From Branchipolynoe longqiensis (Eukaryota; Annelida; Polychaeta; Phyllodocida; Polynoidae): a stretch of 64,000 nt of DNA. This document shows positions 42,083-52,213 of the stretch, in pieces (positions within the stretch are counted from its first letter, which is position 1; every line of letters begins with the position of its first letter). Where the stretch lies: the NCBI GenBank assembly GCA_030323885.1, contig CM059199.1:75054781-75118780 (forward strand), given 5' to 3'. The translations under genes were made by a program, and so were the position numbers. The notes under the pieces are model-generated. The model saw only the letters and a list, made by a program, of their open reading frames with translations. It had not been told where the DNA came from and made no database searches.

Positions 42083-42210
42083 GCTCATAATTCCGAATTG
42101 TGGTTGATCCAGCGGGAAGCCCGAGACGGCCCCTCCCGGGCCCTCACCGAACCTCCCCTCCTTCCCGCCCTTTCCCTTGACCTGCATTCGGGCTTCATCT
42201 CCTCACGTCA
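42083..42210 (+). repeat. Split direct repeat A2 of copy 3b
   Basis: CCGAATTGTGGTTGATCC ... CCTGCATTCGGGC aligns with A1/A2 of element 3. Confidence 0.85.
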
Positions 42211-42257
42211 ATGGATTTACCGCACCCACCCACCCTCTTTTTGTAGCCCACTGCGTG

Positions 42258-42446
42258 GGGGTCGGCTCCCGGGCCTACCTCCTCCCAGGTCCTTCCGGGC
42301 CCCTCTGCGGATGTGGACGAGGTCGACTGACCTGCTCAAGAACATTGCTTATCCTGTACTACCCCGATTTTTACATGTACCTGTTTGCCTGAATAAACCG
42401 TCCCTTCTCACTCCCACCTCCGTCTCGGGCTTCCTCTGTCCGGTTC
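42258..42446 (+). repeat. Split direct repeat B2 of copy 3b
   Basis: Matches B1 (41900-42082) with a few substitutions; ends CTCTGTCCGGTT. Confidence 0.88.
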
Positions 42447-42465
42447 AGCTCAGTGTCAAGATAAT

Positions 42466-42790
42466 GTGACTCAGTGGGATATTGGGTCATGATGCAGTCT
42501 AATTTCCCAGTGGGACATCACTATAAAATCATAATAAGCACGCACTGTCACAAGTTGATATCCATCATGATATGATCTTAGATGTTGCCAGGATGTAAAT
42601 CTTCAAAAACCAACCAACCCTACTCCAAGATGAAGGTCATGGGAGAGCACCATGCGTTGACTACCATGAATGCGGTTCACTGTTGTCTCACCACCATCTG
42701 CCGCTCCCTCCACTTACCTGACCCCACCTTGAACCCAGTTCCCTCCCCATTCCTGCTACTAAATACAATTGTTGGAATCTATGGTGAGGT
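42466..42790 (+). mobile_element. SINE family B 3' part plus associated repeat
   Basis: GTGGGATATTGGGTCATGA, GCACGCACTGTCACAAGTTG and CATGATATGATCTTAGATG match the SINE B 3' half. The next ~130 bp (AAGGTCATGGGAGAGCACCA, GTTCACTGTTGTCTCACCAC) recur in inverse orientation at 61430-61560, next to another SINE B. Confidence 0.6.
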
Positions 42791-42832
42791 TAATATTACT
42801 TCAAATGTCTGGATTTTGCCCGGATTCCAATT

Positions 42833-42958
42833 GGCCCACCATCCCGAATTGTGGTTGATCCGGCGGGGGAAGCCCGGGACGCCCCCCCCCCTCCTCCTCC
42901 TTGCCCCTTCCTCCCTTGACCTGCATTCGGGCCCCAGTGAGGATACAAACTGGTTCTT
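42833..42958 (+). repeat. Split direct repeat A1 of element 3
   Basis: GGCCCACCATCCCGAATTG ... ACAAACTGGTTCTT; matches 47969-48095 apart from the length of a C-run and one adjacent base. Confidence 0.92.
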
Positions 42959-43053
42959 TCATTAATACACCCGTCTCCACCCACGTACTTCTGGATCTAC
43001 CTATAGAATCGCAGGAGAGTTTAAGTTAAAAAGGCACCCACGTAAAAAGGAAC

Positions 43054-44400
43054 ATGCAGCCATCACGTCGAGTCACGACTCAGAGAGGTAGGCCCGCGAA
43101 GCGATCGACGCGGAGACCGCCAACCTCACCACGAGCTGGCAGGAGCATCTCGGACGGCTCCCAAGATGGCGGCGCCGTAAGGCGGCCCCCCACGCTGCCC
43201 ACCCCGCCGGCGAGGCAGACCGCCCGCCCCAAGAGGCCGTCAGCGAAGGCGAAACAGGCGGACGGCCTCGTCCGAATGCAGGCGTCGATCGACGCAATCG
43301 AAAAGAAGTGGACCGAGTTGGAGCGGCACGCCTCGACTCAGAGACAGGAGTTGGCGGCACAAAGAGAGGAAATGGCGGCGCAGTCTCGGGTGCTCGCGGA
43401 AGCCACAGCCGCTCTCACTGCGGCCACCACAAAGGCGAACCGGGAGGCGGTAGCCCCGTCACCCCCACGTGCCCGCCCCTCCCCACGCCGCCACAGGACT
43501 GATTCGACCCCAAGCATCCGCCATAGCAGGCCCCGGACCCTTTCACCGGCTTCACCGAGCCCTGCCCCTGCGACTAGACGGGAGCGGGCCCTTGCTCCGG
43601 GACGTGACGGCCGATACAGAAGCCCGGCGAGCGACTGGTCCTCGCCCTCCCCGCCCCCGCGCCCCCGCAGCCGACAACACCGTGACGGTGGCCCAGCCCG
43701 CCGCCACCGCCTCCCTGACTACCGACAACACGACCAGGACGCTTACGGAAGGGGCGCCCGGTCATCGGCCGAGGAGGCGGTGCGCCTCATAGTCGCGGCG
43801 GCGGATGGAAAGGCTACCAGCAGGAAAAAAGGTATTTCCTCAAAATATATCTTTCCTTATGATCTCCTAGAGAGGGGGGATGAGGGAAAAACAATTAAAA
43901 AAGGGGAGGCGACCCGGGAGGAGTAGTATACCCTGGGCCTGAAGCGCCTCCAGTATCAACGTGCATTCCCGGCGTCGGCCCTGGAGGCCCTCTCACGCCA
44001 CCAGGAGATGGTGGCCCAGGATAACTGCTCGCTCCCCTGGGCGGTGGTACGCCGATATTCCGAGGAGATCTTTACCAGGATCGCCGACGGCCGCCTCCCA
44101 GACGGCTGGCGGGACTCGGCGGCCATCAACGCCGCGAGGGTGGAGATAATCGCCATGGCGAGCCACCTCACCTCCGCCCCGGCTGCCTCGGGCGATACCC
44201 AGCCGGGGAAAACCCACCAACAAAAGCCCGGACAGGACGGCCGCACCCCTTACGATCGCGTCAGCCTGGGCACCCCCTGCCAAGCCTGGAATAAGGATCC
44301 CCAGGCCTGCGACAAGGCGGCGAAGGGCGAATCGCATGGGGCCGGCTCACAAAAACTGGCACACATCTGCGGCTACTGTGCTAACGTCCGGAAATTGTGA
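43054..44400 (+). pseudogene. Gag-like protein of element 3
   Basis: The ATG at 43054 opens a basic N-terminus ('MQPSRRVTTQRGRPAKRS'). A coiled-coil segment follows (about residues 75-130: 'SIDAIEKKWTELERHAS', 'RQELAAQREEMAAQSRVL'), then an Arg/Pro/Ser-rich stretch. A TAG at 43924-43926 interrupts it, and the same frame continues ('YTLGLKRLQYQRAFPASALE', 'PWAVVRRYSEEIFTRIADG') with a Cys-rich end ('TPCQAWNKDPQAC', 'HICGYCANVRKL') to TGA at 44398-44400. A shifted frame past this stop has His-x4-Cys, so a one-base loss may have cut a final zinc knuckle. Role: RNA packaging, inferred from position and composition. Confidence 0.8.
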
Positions 44401-44903
44401 CGAACCACTCCGAGGCGTCGTGCTACTCTAAAAAGGCGAGGGACAAGACCGGCAGGCGCCCCCAATCGGATTTTTAGACCCCCGGCGGGCACCCACGCCT
44501 CCGCGATCCCGCCGGAGCACTGTACTTGACCCCCCCGCACGCCCCCGGACTAACTCCTTTGTTGATATTCTGCTGAAGCCACTCGGCTTCCCTCCCGGGC
44601 TCCCCCCCGCCGCCCGGCCCATGGGGTACCCCCGGAATGACGTCACGGACTGCGGCGACTGCTCCGGCTTCCCCGGCCTCGTTCCCCCGGGAACTCCCTC
44701 TGACGTCACTGTTGCCGCTGGTGGCCGGCCCGGCCTTCCGCTCGGCCGGCCCGTGGGCACGCCGGTACCGGCCCGCCCCCGCCCGGGGGATTCCCCCATG
44801 GCTCCCCCGAGTGACGTCACGGGCCGCGCTGGTGCCGGCCGGCTCGGCGCGGGCGAGGTAGCCCGCATGGACACCCCAAACACCCCCGGCTACCGCTCCT
44901 AGC
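44401..44903 (+). other. Gag-pol spacer of element 3
   Basis: Very GC-rich. A pol-frame open stretch (44621-44902) ends in TAG just before the main RT frame. It repeats 'SDVT' and 'NDVT' coded by TGACGTCA, so that palindrome occurs three times (about 44638, 44700 and 44812). Confidence 0.5.
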
Positions 44904-46821
44904 CTACGGATTACGCCCACGCCACCCAGATCACCTCGACACCGACCACGACCGGCCCGGCCCCCTGCGGCATCTGTGACGTGACCGAGGCGGGCCCCCG
45001 CGCCCCCCCCGGGACGGCCGATCGGGGCGAGCCGGTCGGACAGGTCCTCGACCACACCCTGCAGCAATCATGGGCACCCGCGGCCGCCTGCGGCCCCACC
45101 CCGGCCGAATACAGACAGACTCTGGACGGCTTTTGGCCCGTCCTCTCGGGGGAGGGTTGGGCCAGGTACCCGGGCTACGCTGCCGCCCGGGCCTCGGGCC
45201 TCCCGAATTTTTTGGCTGCCCGAGTCCCGGTCGACTCCGACTTGAACATTGGAGCTTGGCGAGAGAAGCTCGCCCGGCACCCTGACACCACCCTTGCGGA
45301 TCACCTGGAGTTTGGCTTCCCGGCCAACTACACCGCGCCGGGGCCGCCTACGCCCACGTTCCATAACCATCGCGAGGACCCGGCCTACGCCCACCATGTC
45401 ACGGCCTACGCTGAGGAGGAGCTCCGGCTGGGAGCCCTCCTGGGCCCCTTTGAGGTGCCCCCGTTCTCCCCATGGACCCAGTGCAGCCCTATAATGACAC
45501 GCCCCAAGTCGACCCCCGGTAAGCGCCGGATCATAGTCGATCTCTCCTTCCCGCCGGGTCGGAGCGTGAACTCGGGCATACGCCGGAAGGAGTACCTAGG
45601 CCGCCCCCATCATTACTCCCTCCCTTCTGTCTCAGACATCGGCAGGCAGATGACGCTCCGGGGCCGAGGGGCGTTCTGCTGGTCCGCGGATGTCTCCCGG
45701 GCTTACAGGCAGCTGAGGGCCGACCCTCTCTCTGTCCCATTATTCGGCATCACGGTCGACGACAACCTATATATCGACATAGCCCTCCCCTTCGGTTGCC
45801 GAACCTCGGGAGCGGCGTGCGTCCGCGTCACCGAGGCCGTCTCCTGGATGCTCCAGGAGAGGGGTTCTCCAGCCTCGTCTACGTCGATGACTTCGTGGGC
45901 TGCGAGACCTCATACCTCGACGCCATGCGCGCATTCGACGCGCTCCGGGACTTGTGTGCTGAACTCGGGCTGGCCCTCGCCCCCGAGAAGTGTTGCCCCC
46001 CGGCCGTCCGTCTGATCTGGCTCGGCATCCACCTCGACATGGAGGCCATGGTGTTGCGCATCCCGGACGACAAGCTCGACGAGGTCCTTCACGACTGCGA
46101 GCGCTGGTTGGCCCGCCCCACATTGACGCGGAAAGCCCTCCAGCAGCTCGTCGGGCGCCTGGCCCACATCAGTACCTGTATCCCCTCGGCTCGAAAGTTC
46201 ATGGGGCGGATTCTCGCAAGCCTCCGCGCTTCCCCCCTCGCTGGACAGGCGGACGTCGACTCCGACCTCCGGCTCGACGTACAGTGGTTTCGCGACTACG
46301 CGAAGAGGGGGAACGGCGTCTGGCTCCTGCCGCCCCCCTCTGCCCCCCGGTGGGTCATCGAATGTGACTCCTGCCTCACCGGGGGCGGCGCCTTCTCCCG
46401 CGACCTCTGCTACTCCGAGGCCTACAGTGACGATATGATGGCCGCCTTCCCGACCATCCACGAGCTGGAGGCGGTCAACCTGGTCATGGCCGTCAAGACC
46501 CTTGGCCCCCCAGCCCCCGGCGGCTACGAGGTCCTAATCAACACGGACAATGCCGCCTCAGCCCTCGCCCTCGAATCGGGCCGCGCCTCGGACCCGACCC
46601 TCGGCGCGTGCGCCCGAGAGCTATGGCTGGTCGCGGCCTTGGGTTCCTACACGATAGTCGTCCGCCACAAGCCGGGCGTCGAATTGATCCTGGCGGATGC
46701 ACTCAGCCGGGCCCACTCCTCCCGGGCCGCCTTACAAATCGTACGGGATTATTGTCGAGATCTGGGTCTGGGTCGAGTAAGGGTAGTGCACTCCGCGGAG
46801 TTGCTTTCTAACGACCTCTAA
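44904..46821 (+). pseudogene. Reverse transcriptase-RNase H of element 3 (one frameshift)
   Basis: The pre-RT region ('CGPTPAEYRQTLDGFWPVL', 'LPNFLAARVPV', 'LEFGFPANY') precedes RT motifs: 'IMTRPKSTPGKRRIIVDLS', 'SADVSRAYRQLRADPLSVPL' (A), 'ALPFGCRTSGAACVRV' (B). A one-base deletion near 45865 follows, then in the next frame 'LVYVDDFVGCE' (C), 'LALAPEKCCPP' and 'RLIWLGIHLD' (E). RNase H: 'IECDSCLTGGGAF' (Asp), 'IHELEAVNLVMA' (Glu), 'LINTDNAASALA' (Asp), 'HKPGVELILADALSRAH' (Asp). All catalytic residues survive; the single frameshift and the upstream TAG break it. The frame ends 'LLSNDL' TAA at 46819-46821. Confidence 0.92.
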
Positions 46822-47865
46822 TTCTCTCCTGCAGACTACGACCCCAGGGACCACGAACACCTGATGACCCTTCACACGGCGGCCCTCGCCCGCGGGACTT
46901 GGAAGAATCGAACCCGGCACGCGAGGCGCTACCTCGAATTCATGCTGGAGCGGGGCGTCGACCACCTCCGCCCCCTCCCCTACGACGTGGGGCAGTTCAT
47001 CGCCCACCTCCACCGCGAGCTTCCCTCCCCCGCCTCGGTGGCCAATGTGATCTCGGGCGTACGCGCCTGGCTCCGGGAGGCGGGGGGCGACCCCGTCCCC
47101 TTTGACGCCCCCTTTGTGGCCCGCGTCCGCCGAGGCGGAGAGAGGCTCTTCGCCGCACCGGTCAGGAGGGCCCTCGCCATCACTCCCGACATGTTACCCA
47201 TCATACACGCGCACCTGAGGTCCCTCGGGCATCTCGGGGTCGCACCCTGGGCCGCAGTCGTCCTGGCCTATTTCACATTCCTGAGGCAATCCAACCTCCT
47301 CTCGCCCTCCCACGCCCCCTGGGGCGGTCGCCACACCCTTCGCCGCGACGATGTCCGGCTCGCCCCCGGGGGCCTCAGGGTCCTGGTGGCTTCCTCGAAG
47401 ACTATCCGCTCCGCCGCCCAGGCGGTCTCCCTGTTCGTGCCCGCCCTCCCCGGATCACCCTTGTGTCCGGTCCGGGCGTGGGACCGGGCGGTCACCCTCA
47501 TCCCGGCTGCCGGAGACGCACCAGCTTTCATGGCCCGCCACAACACGCCTCTCACTTCCAATGATATCACGCCCCTGCTCCGGGCCGCCCTCGGAGCGGC
47601 GGGGGTCCTGGACGCATCAAGATACACTCTCCACGGCCTACGCCGAGGCGCGGCCCAGGCCTGCGCTTCCAGAGGCGTGGACCTTTCGGCCATAATGGCC
47701 CAGGGGACCTGGGAGTCTGACGCCGTCCACGCCTACGTTCCAAGGCAGGTGACGGCGGTCGCCCCGAGAGCCTTAGCCTTGTGTTTTGGGTCGGCTCCCG
47801 GGCCTACCCCCGCAGGCTCCCAGGCCCCCTCTACACTCTCCTCAGACATTGACCAGGTTGACTAA
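46822..47865 (+). CDS. Tyrosine recombinase of element 3
   Basis: Open from the TAA at 46821 to 47865, in the same frame as RNase H. The first Met is at 46864 ('MTLHTAALARGTWKNRTRH'). In copy 3b the YR starts at an ATG overlapping the RNase H stop; here that position reads ACG and two extra bases follow, so the start is probably damaged. Core-binding part: 'RYLEFMLERGVDHLRPLPYD', 'GQFIAHLHREL'. Catalytic part: 'TFLRQSNLLSP' (Arg), 'SSKTIRS' (Lys), 'LHGLRRGAAQAC' (His-x-x-Arg), 'IMAQGTW' (Trp), 'VHAYV' (Tyr). All catalytic residues are intact. The last ~25 codons lie within repeat B1. Confidence 0.9.
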   Translation, partial: FSPADYDPRDHEHLMTLHTAALARGTWKNRTRHARRYLEFMLERGVDHLRPLPYDVGQFIAHLHRELPSPASVANVISGVRAWLREAGGDPVPFDAPFVARVRRGGERLFAAPVRRALAITPDMLPIIHAHLRSLGHLGVAPWAAVVLAYFTFLRQSNLLSPSHAPWGGRHTLRRDDVRLAPGGLRVLVASSKTIRSAAQAVSLFVPALPGSPLCPVRAWDRAVTLIPAAGDAPAFMARHNTPLTSNDITPLLRAALGAAGVLDASRYTLHGLRRGAAQACASRGVDLSAIMAQGTWESDAVHAYVPRQVTAVAPRALALCFGSAPGPTPAGSQAPSTLSSDIDQVD

Positions 47866-47967
47866 CCATTGCTCGACTCAGATGTTGGAATTTACTTGTA
47901 CACCCTCCCTCAGAAATAAAAACCTTCCTTTCTTCCCACTCACGTCTCGGTCTTCCTCTGTCCGGAT
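47788..47967 (+). repeat. Split direct repeat B1 of element 3
   Basis: GGGTCGGCTCCCGGGCCTAC ... CTCTGTCCGGAT; matches B2 with two substitutions. Contains AAATAAAAACC. Its first ~78 bp are coding for the YR tail. Confidence 0.93.
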
Positions 47968-47968
47968 C

Positions 47969-48095
47969 GGCCCACCATCCCGAATTGTGGTTGATCCGGC
48001 GGGGGAAGCCCGGGACGCCCCCCCCCCATCCTCCTCCTTGCCCCTTCCTCCCTTGACCTGCATTCGGGCCCCAGTGAGGATACAAACTGGTTCTT
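47969..48095 (+). repeat. Split direct repeat A2 of element 3
   Basis: Near-identical copy of A1 at 42833-42958. Confidence 0.93.
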
Positions 48096-48136
48096 CCACG
48101 CCCACCCACCCTCTTTTTTATGTTCCCACTGCATGG

Positions 48137-48316
48137 GGGTCGGCTCCCGGGCCTACCCCCGCAGGCTCCCAGGCCCCCTCTACACCCTCCTCAGACATTG
48201 ACCAGGTTGACTAACCATTGCTCGACTCAAATGTTGGAATTTACTTGTACACCCTCCCTCAGAAATAAAAACCTTCCTTTCTTCCCACTCACGTCTCGGT
48301 CTTCCTCTGTCCGGAT
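48137..48316 (+). repeat. Split direct repeat B2 of element 3 (3' end)
   Basis: Near-identical to B1; the unique flank begins at CATAGTGTTAAGCC. Confidence 0.93.
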
Positions 48317-48317
48317 C

Positions 48318-51112
48318 ATAGTGTTAAGCCTATGAGACATTTTCAGTGTTTTCACAGAAATTCACCTGCACTCAGGATAGGGGAGTCCCAACTCCAGCTG
48401 ACCACTGACCCAGCGCAACCACACACCTAACTCCATCACAGGACAGCCAGCCAGATATCAAAGCATCACTAGCTTGAGAAACTGTTAAATGATTCAAATG
48501 TGTCTAGAATATTGTGTTAATATTAGATAATAAATGTAGAATTAGATTGTTTGATTATTATATAATGTTTTACATCCAAGATATTTGAGATATGATGCAA
48601 ATTGCGGATTTACAACAACAACAATCTTGGAAACCTGCAAAATCACTAGCGTGTGTGTCAGTGCACTTTCTCTATTCAGGGTACTCTCATTACTCAGTAT
48701 ACCCCCCATCATGTTTCCTGGCACATGTGGTCCCATGCTACTCACCCATGGCATCTTGCTATTAAACATAGGCCTACAACTGTTATGATTCCTTGCGCAC
48801 ATGACCACCTAACGACAAACGGATGAATGCGGATGCTATTGCTAGCTAATTCACATCAGACAGTTTTGTTTGTTGGGGTTTTCCATCCTGGCATCATCTA
48901 AGGTCATATTAGGTGGTAGTAATGAGCTAACCGAACAATTATAGCTCTGCTCAACTAATTGCATGTCATAGTTTGTTTGGTTTTATGTCCTAACAACGTG
49001 TAAGGTCATACTTATGGTTTGGTACTTAGAATCTTGTGACAGTGTGCACTTATGGTAAATTAAATATTTGTCTATGATATTTTATATATGGTGGTTCAAA
49101 AAGAATAGAGACCATGGAAATGCTCACTTGCCCTTGATTACAAGGTGATGGTTCTGTATGGTTAAAAGCAAATACATTTTTTAAGTGTTGTGAGTGTGAG
49201 TGACTTGGAGGATTTACGCCATGTTGACAGCTATGGCCATATTCATGGCGAGATGTTTTTATTTTTAATGTTGTTTAAAAAAGAACAAAAATTGTTAATG
49301 TTTTTTTACTAAGTTCTTGTTGACAATTTTGATATATCAGATCTAAAATATGTACATTGTACTCAATTTCCATTCTTTACACATTCATTTCATTGTCAAT
49401 CCCTATATCCCAGTGTGAATATTGGATAAAAATTGGGGATAATGCAGGATTAGACTTTATGACCATGCTTATATCTAATGATTATTGATGGATGATTGAG
49501 TGCATCCATCATTTTGTCATTATTTACTAGATGTGGTGTCTCTCCTGACTCAACCTCACCACAAACCTAGATCTCCTTCTTCCCACCCACCTCTGTATGT
49601 ATCACCACCGGTATGAATCAGCTGGAGATGGTGAGTCACCACCACCTTCTCCCAAGACACAATCACTCCTCCCCATCTGCTTAGCTTACTGCTGGGAATG
49701 ATGATTCACCACGATCATCACTAAAACCACCATCCCCATCTTTTACCCCCTCTTGTTCATTAGATGTGATATCTCCCCATCTTTGAAGCCATCATAAACC
49801 CAATCTTCATAATCCCAGATGAGTAGTGAATGGTCTGAAGATCAGGTGGAATAAATACAGTGGAGGAAGTAGAACATAGGGGTGAAACAGCATATGTAAT
49901 TCAGGGATGTCAGATCTCAGCAATTTAGTAGATTTCCACAATTTTTAGTAGTTTACGATCAGTCTTATTTCTAAAATATTCTACGATATTCTGACTACAT
50001 AAAATAGTCTGAATATTTTCTCAACCTATTACTTCAATAACACAACATTCCATGATTTGAAACCATCAACTATGTCCCAAGGGCCTGATGACAAAGCATG
50101 TTGGGTGGGCGATTGACCGGTTAAAGTAATTTTTGGATTGGTATTGTTAAATGACGTTAACAATAAAAAAACATCTCTTCAATTAATTTGTCATCCCAGC
50201 AAACTCCGCATCATGGAAATAAGGAAAGCTTTCATAGGTAAACATTTGATGAATACTGTTCACAATCTCTGCCTGTTTTTGAAAGTCAGACTTCAACTGA
50301 ACAGTGGATTTCCTTCAAAATCTAGGTGAGCTTAACAATTGTGGTAATGTGCTGTAGAAATGTTGGCTCATTCACGAAGGCTCATTTATATGCTATGAGT
50401 TTCATTTTAACAACAACTAAATGAAGGAAGATAAGGGAGGGAGTGATATAATGTGAATGTGTAAACATGTGAAAGGAGGGAAGTTCACGCAACACACAGA
50501 GAGAGGGTAGGGGTGGGGAGAGCATGTGAAATAACATCCAATTGAAATTGAGAATCTAACGGAAAAAACACACCGTAATGCGATGTAATGCTAATGCAAA
50601 TTCAGGAGAGAGGGATGGATTAAATGTGATCCCCGTGAAACAAATGTTACTATCATACTTTTGATTTTCAGATACATCTTGGATGTTGTGGTGGTAGTGT
50701 TGGTGGTCAATAGTGCTCATGAAGTGTTGTGCAGGCAAATGTTGTGCAGGCCAATGTTGGTGCACATTTCAAAGTGAAACAATGAAAATCTGTCCGAGGT
50801 TTAATGAAGCCCAACTTTCGGCTATGGCTAATGAAAAATCCTTAATCCTTAATCAAATGTACATATCCTTCCACTGAGAATCCAAATAACTTCTTTTGAC
50901 AGTAGCTCCATTCCATTTGGGGAGAGCAAGATATCCATAATTTCTGATTGTCGCCACCTTCCCCACTGACAACAACTTCCCCATAAAACAATACCTCATC
51001 ATCATCTTCATCATCATCACAATCAGCATCTTCAGCACTGATTAAATTTGTTGATACTACCTCTGAAACTACTACTACTTCTACTACTGAAGGTACTTTC
51101 TAAAGCTGCGTT
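48318..51112. other. Unannotated ~2.8 kb
   Basis: AT-rich with short chance ORFs only. 49535-49800 holds two diverged copies of a ~225-bp block (GATGTGGTGTCTCTCC versus GATGTGATATCTCCCC). Near 48870 and 48975, GTTTGTT and TAAGGTCATA words resemble SINE B tails. A 49090 segment (TATATGGTGGTTCAAAAAGA) resembles a mariner-type end, but it has no partner. Confidence 0.35.
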
Positions 51113-51798
51113 TACACGGGCGAGTTGAAACGCCCCAGCTGGAACCAGTTGCCTAGTTCGTTTTAAATGTGTCCGTGTAAACGCGGCACTGCGGCGTTTT
51201 AGGGCTTAACCGTTTCGGCTGGAACGTTCCGCGTATACCACCTAATCAGGTGGTCTACAGGAAACGTTTCAGCTGGTTCCCGGGCGGCGATAGTGTACAA
51301 TAGCGGTGCTCGCCGGATACAGGCTCAGCTGTAACTTTACACTGGTACCCAGCTGTGTTATGGACCCAATAGAATGAAATCTATTGAATGCGGTCATATG
51401 TAACAGAATTACATACTCAAATGATGAAATTTAATTAAATTAACCCTAAATTCCAAGTGATATTAACGTAGCAGCTACATCGGCGTCGAATCGACGAGTG
51501 TAAACAAAACAAATAGCAGTGCTCGCCGGCAACAGGGGGAAAATCCGCGCATGCGCAGAAGCCACGAAAATACGACACAGTTGTTGTTGTTTTGGGGAGT
51601 TTTCAGTCGCATTGTTTTGTGATCACAATGCTGAAGCGCATGCGCAGATACAACACTTCCGCCTTGAAACGTTTTACATACTGCCCGTGTAGACGCGACT
51701 CACTTTCAATGTCAGTCCGTGTAAACGCGCCACTGAAACGTTTCAGGTAGAACGCTTTGTCTTAAAACGTTTTACTTTTGGCCGTGTAAACGCAGCTT
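51113..51798. mobile_element. Inverted-repeat element family E, copy 4 (different core)
   Basis: The termini AAGCTGCGTTTACAC and GTGTAAACGCAGCTT are perfect inverted repeats with TA on both sides (51111-51112, 51799-51800). It shares the arm skeleton (GTTGCCTAGTTCG, CCGTGTAAACGCG, the AGGGCTTAACCG block), but its repeated word is AAACGTTT. The core (GGTGCTCGCCGGATACAGG; GTGCTCGCCGGCAACAGG) is unlike copies 1-3. Confidence 0.85.
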
Positions 51799-52213
51799 TA
51801 GATACTGAGAGAGACCGTTGACCTGAGATGAGCCGCCTGAGATTGGGAGGGTTGTCCCTGTCAATGACATCACAGATGGAGGTTGTCTCCACCCCCACCA
51901 CCCACCATCACCAGTAGCTCTTGCTGTCCCTGTTTTAACCGATGATTGACTGAGTGGATATTTGAACTAAAAGAGACAGGGAGAGAGTTTGCCTGCCATG
52001 AGTCTCTTATAGCAGGTGTCGTTTTTCCTTAAGTGACCTCCTATGAGCTGTGTTTTGATAGTTCTGTTGTTGATGTCATACTTGGAAACTGATTCCATTA
52101 CCACCACCCCCTCCATCACCTGATGTCCCTGTGACTTGGAACTAATTGCTTACCATCACACTGATTAGATATTTGAACTCACTTTGTTTATTTATTTATT
52201 TATTGAGTATTAA

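Larger units (their letters stand above)
40708..42446 (+). mobile_element. Ngaro-like YR retrotransposon copy 3b (5'-truncated)
   Basis: Contains the end of RNase H, a YR pseudogene and repeats B1 (41900-42082), A2 (42083-42210) and B2 (42258-42446). It is the sister of element 3: repeats align and proteins are very similar. Upstream parts (A1, gag, RT) are absent. Confidence 0.9.
42833..48317 (+). mobile_element. Ngaro-like YR retrotransposon, element 3 (full length, ~5.5 kb, GC-rich)
   Basis: A1 (42833-42958), gag (43054-44400), RT-RNase H (44904-46821), YR (46822-47865), B1 (47788-47967), A2 (47969-48095), B2 (48137-48316). A1/A2 and B1/B2 are almost identical (two substitutions in B, C-run differences in A), so the insertion is recent. 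The body is strongly GC-rich with C/G-ending codons, against AT-rich flanks. Gag does not resemble that of elements 1 and 2, so this is a separate family. The flanks are not microsatellite here. Confidence 0.92.

Noticed and set aside
46800..46850. Spliceosomal intron between RNase H and YR in element 3 (TTCTCTCCTGCAG acceptor-like)
   Set aside because: Copy 3b shows a simple overlapping ATG start at this place and no matching donor is evident, so a damaged start is the simpler reading.
50843..51104. Minus-strand open frame of ~85 codons with an acidic Asp/Glu run
   Set aside because: The acidic run is a (GAT)n simple repeat, the frame starts at the edge of a DNA element, and a second frame over the same bases is also open; no family features.
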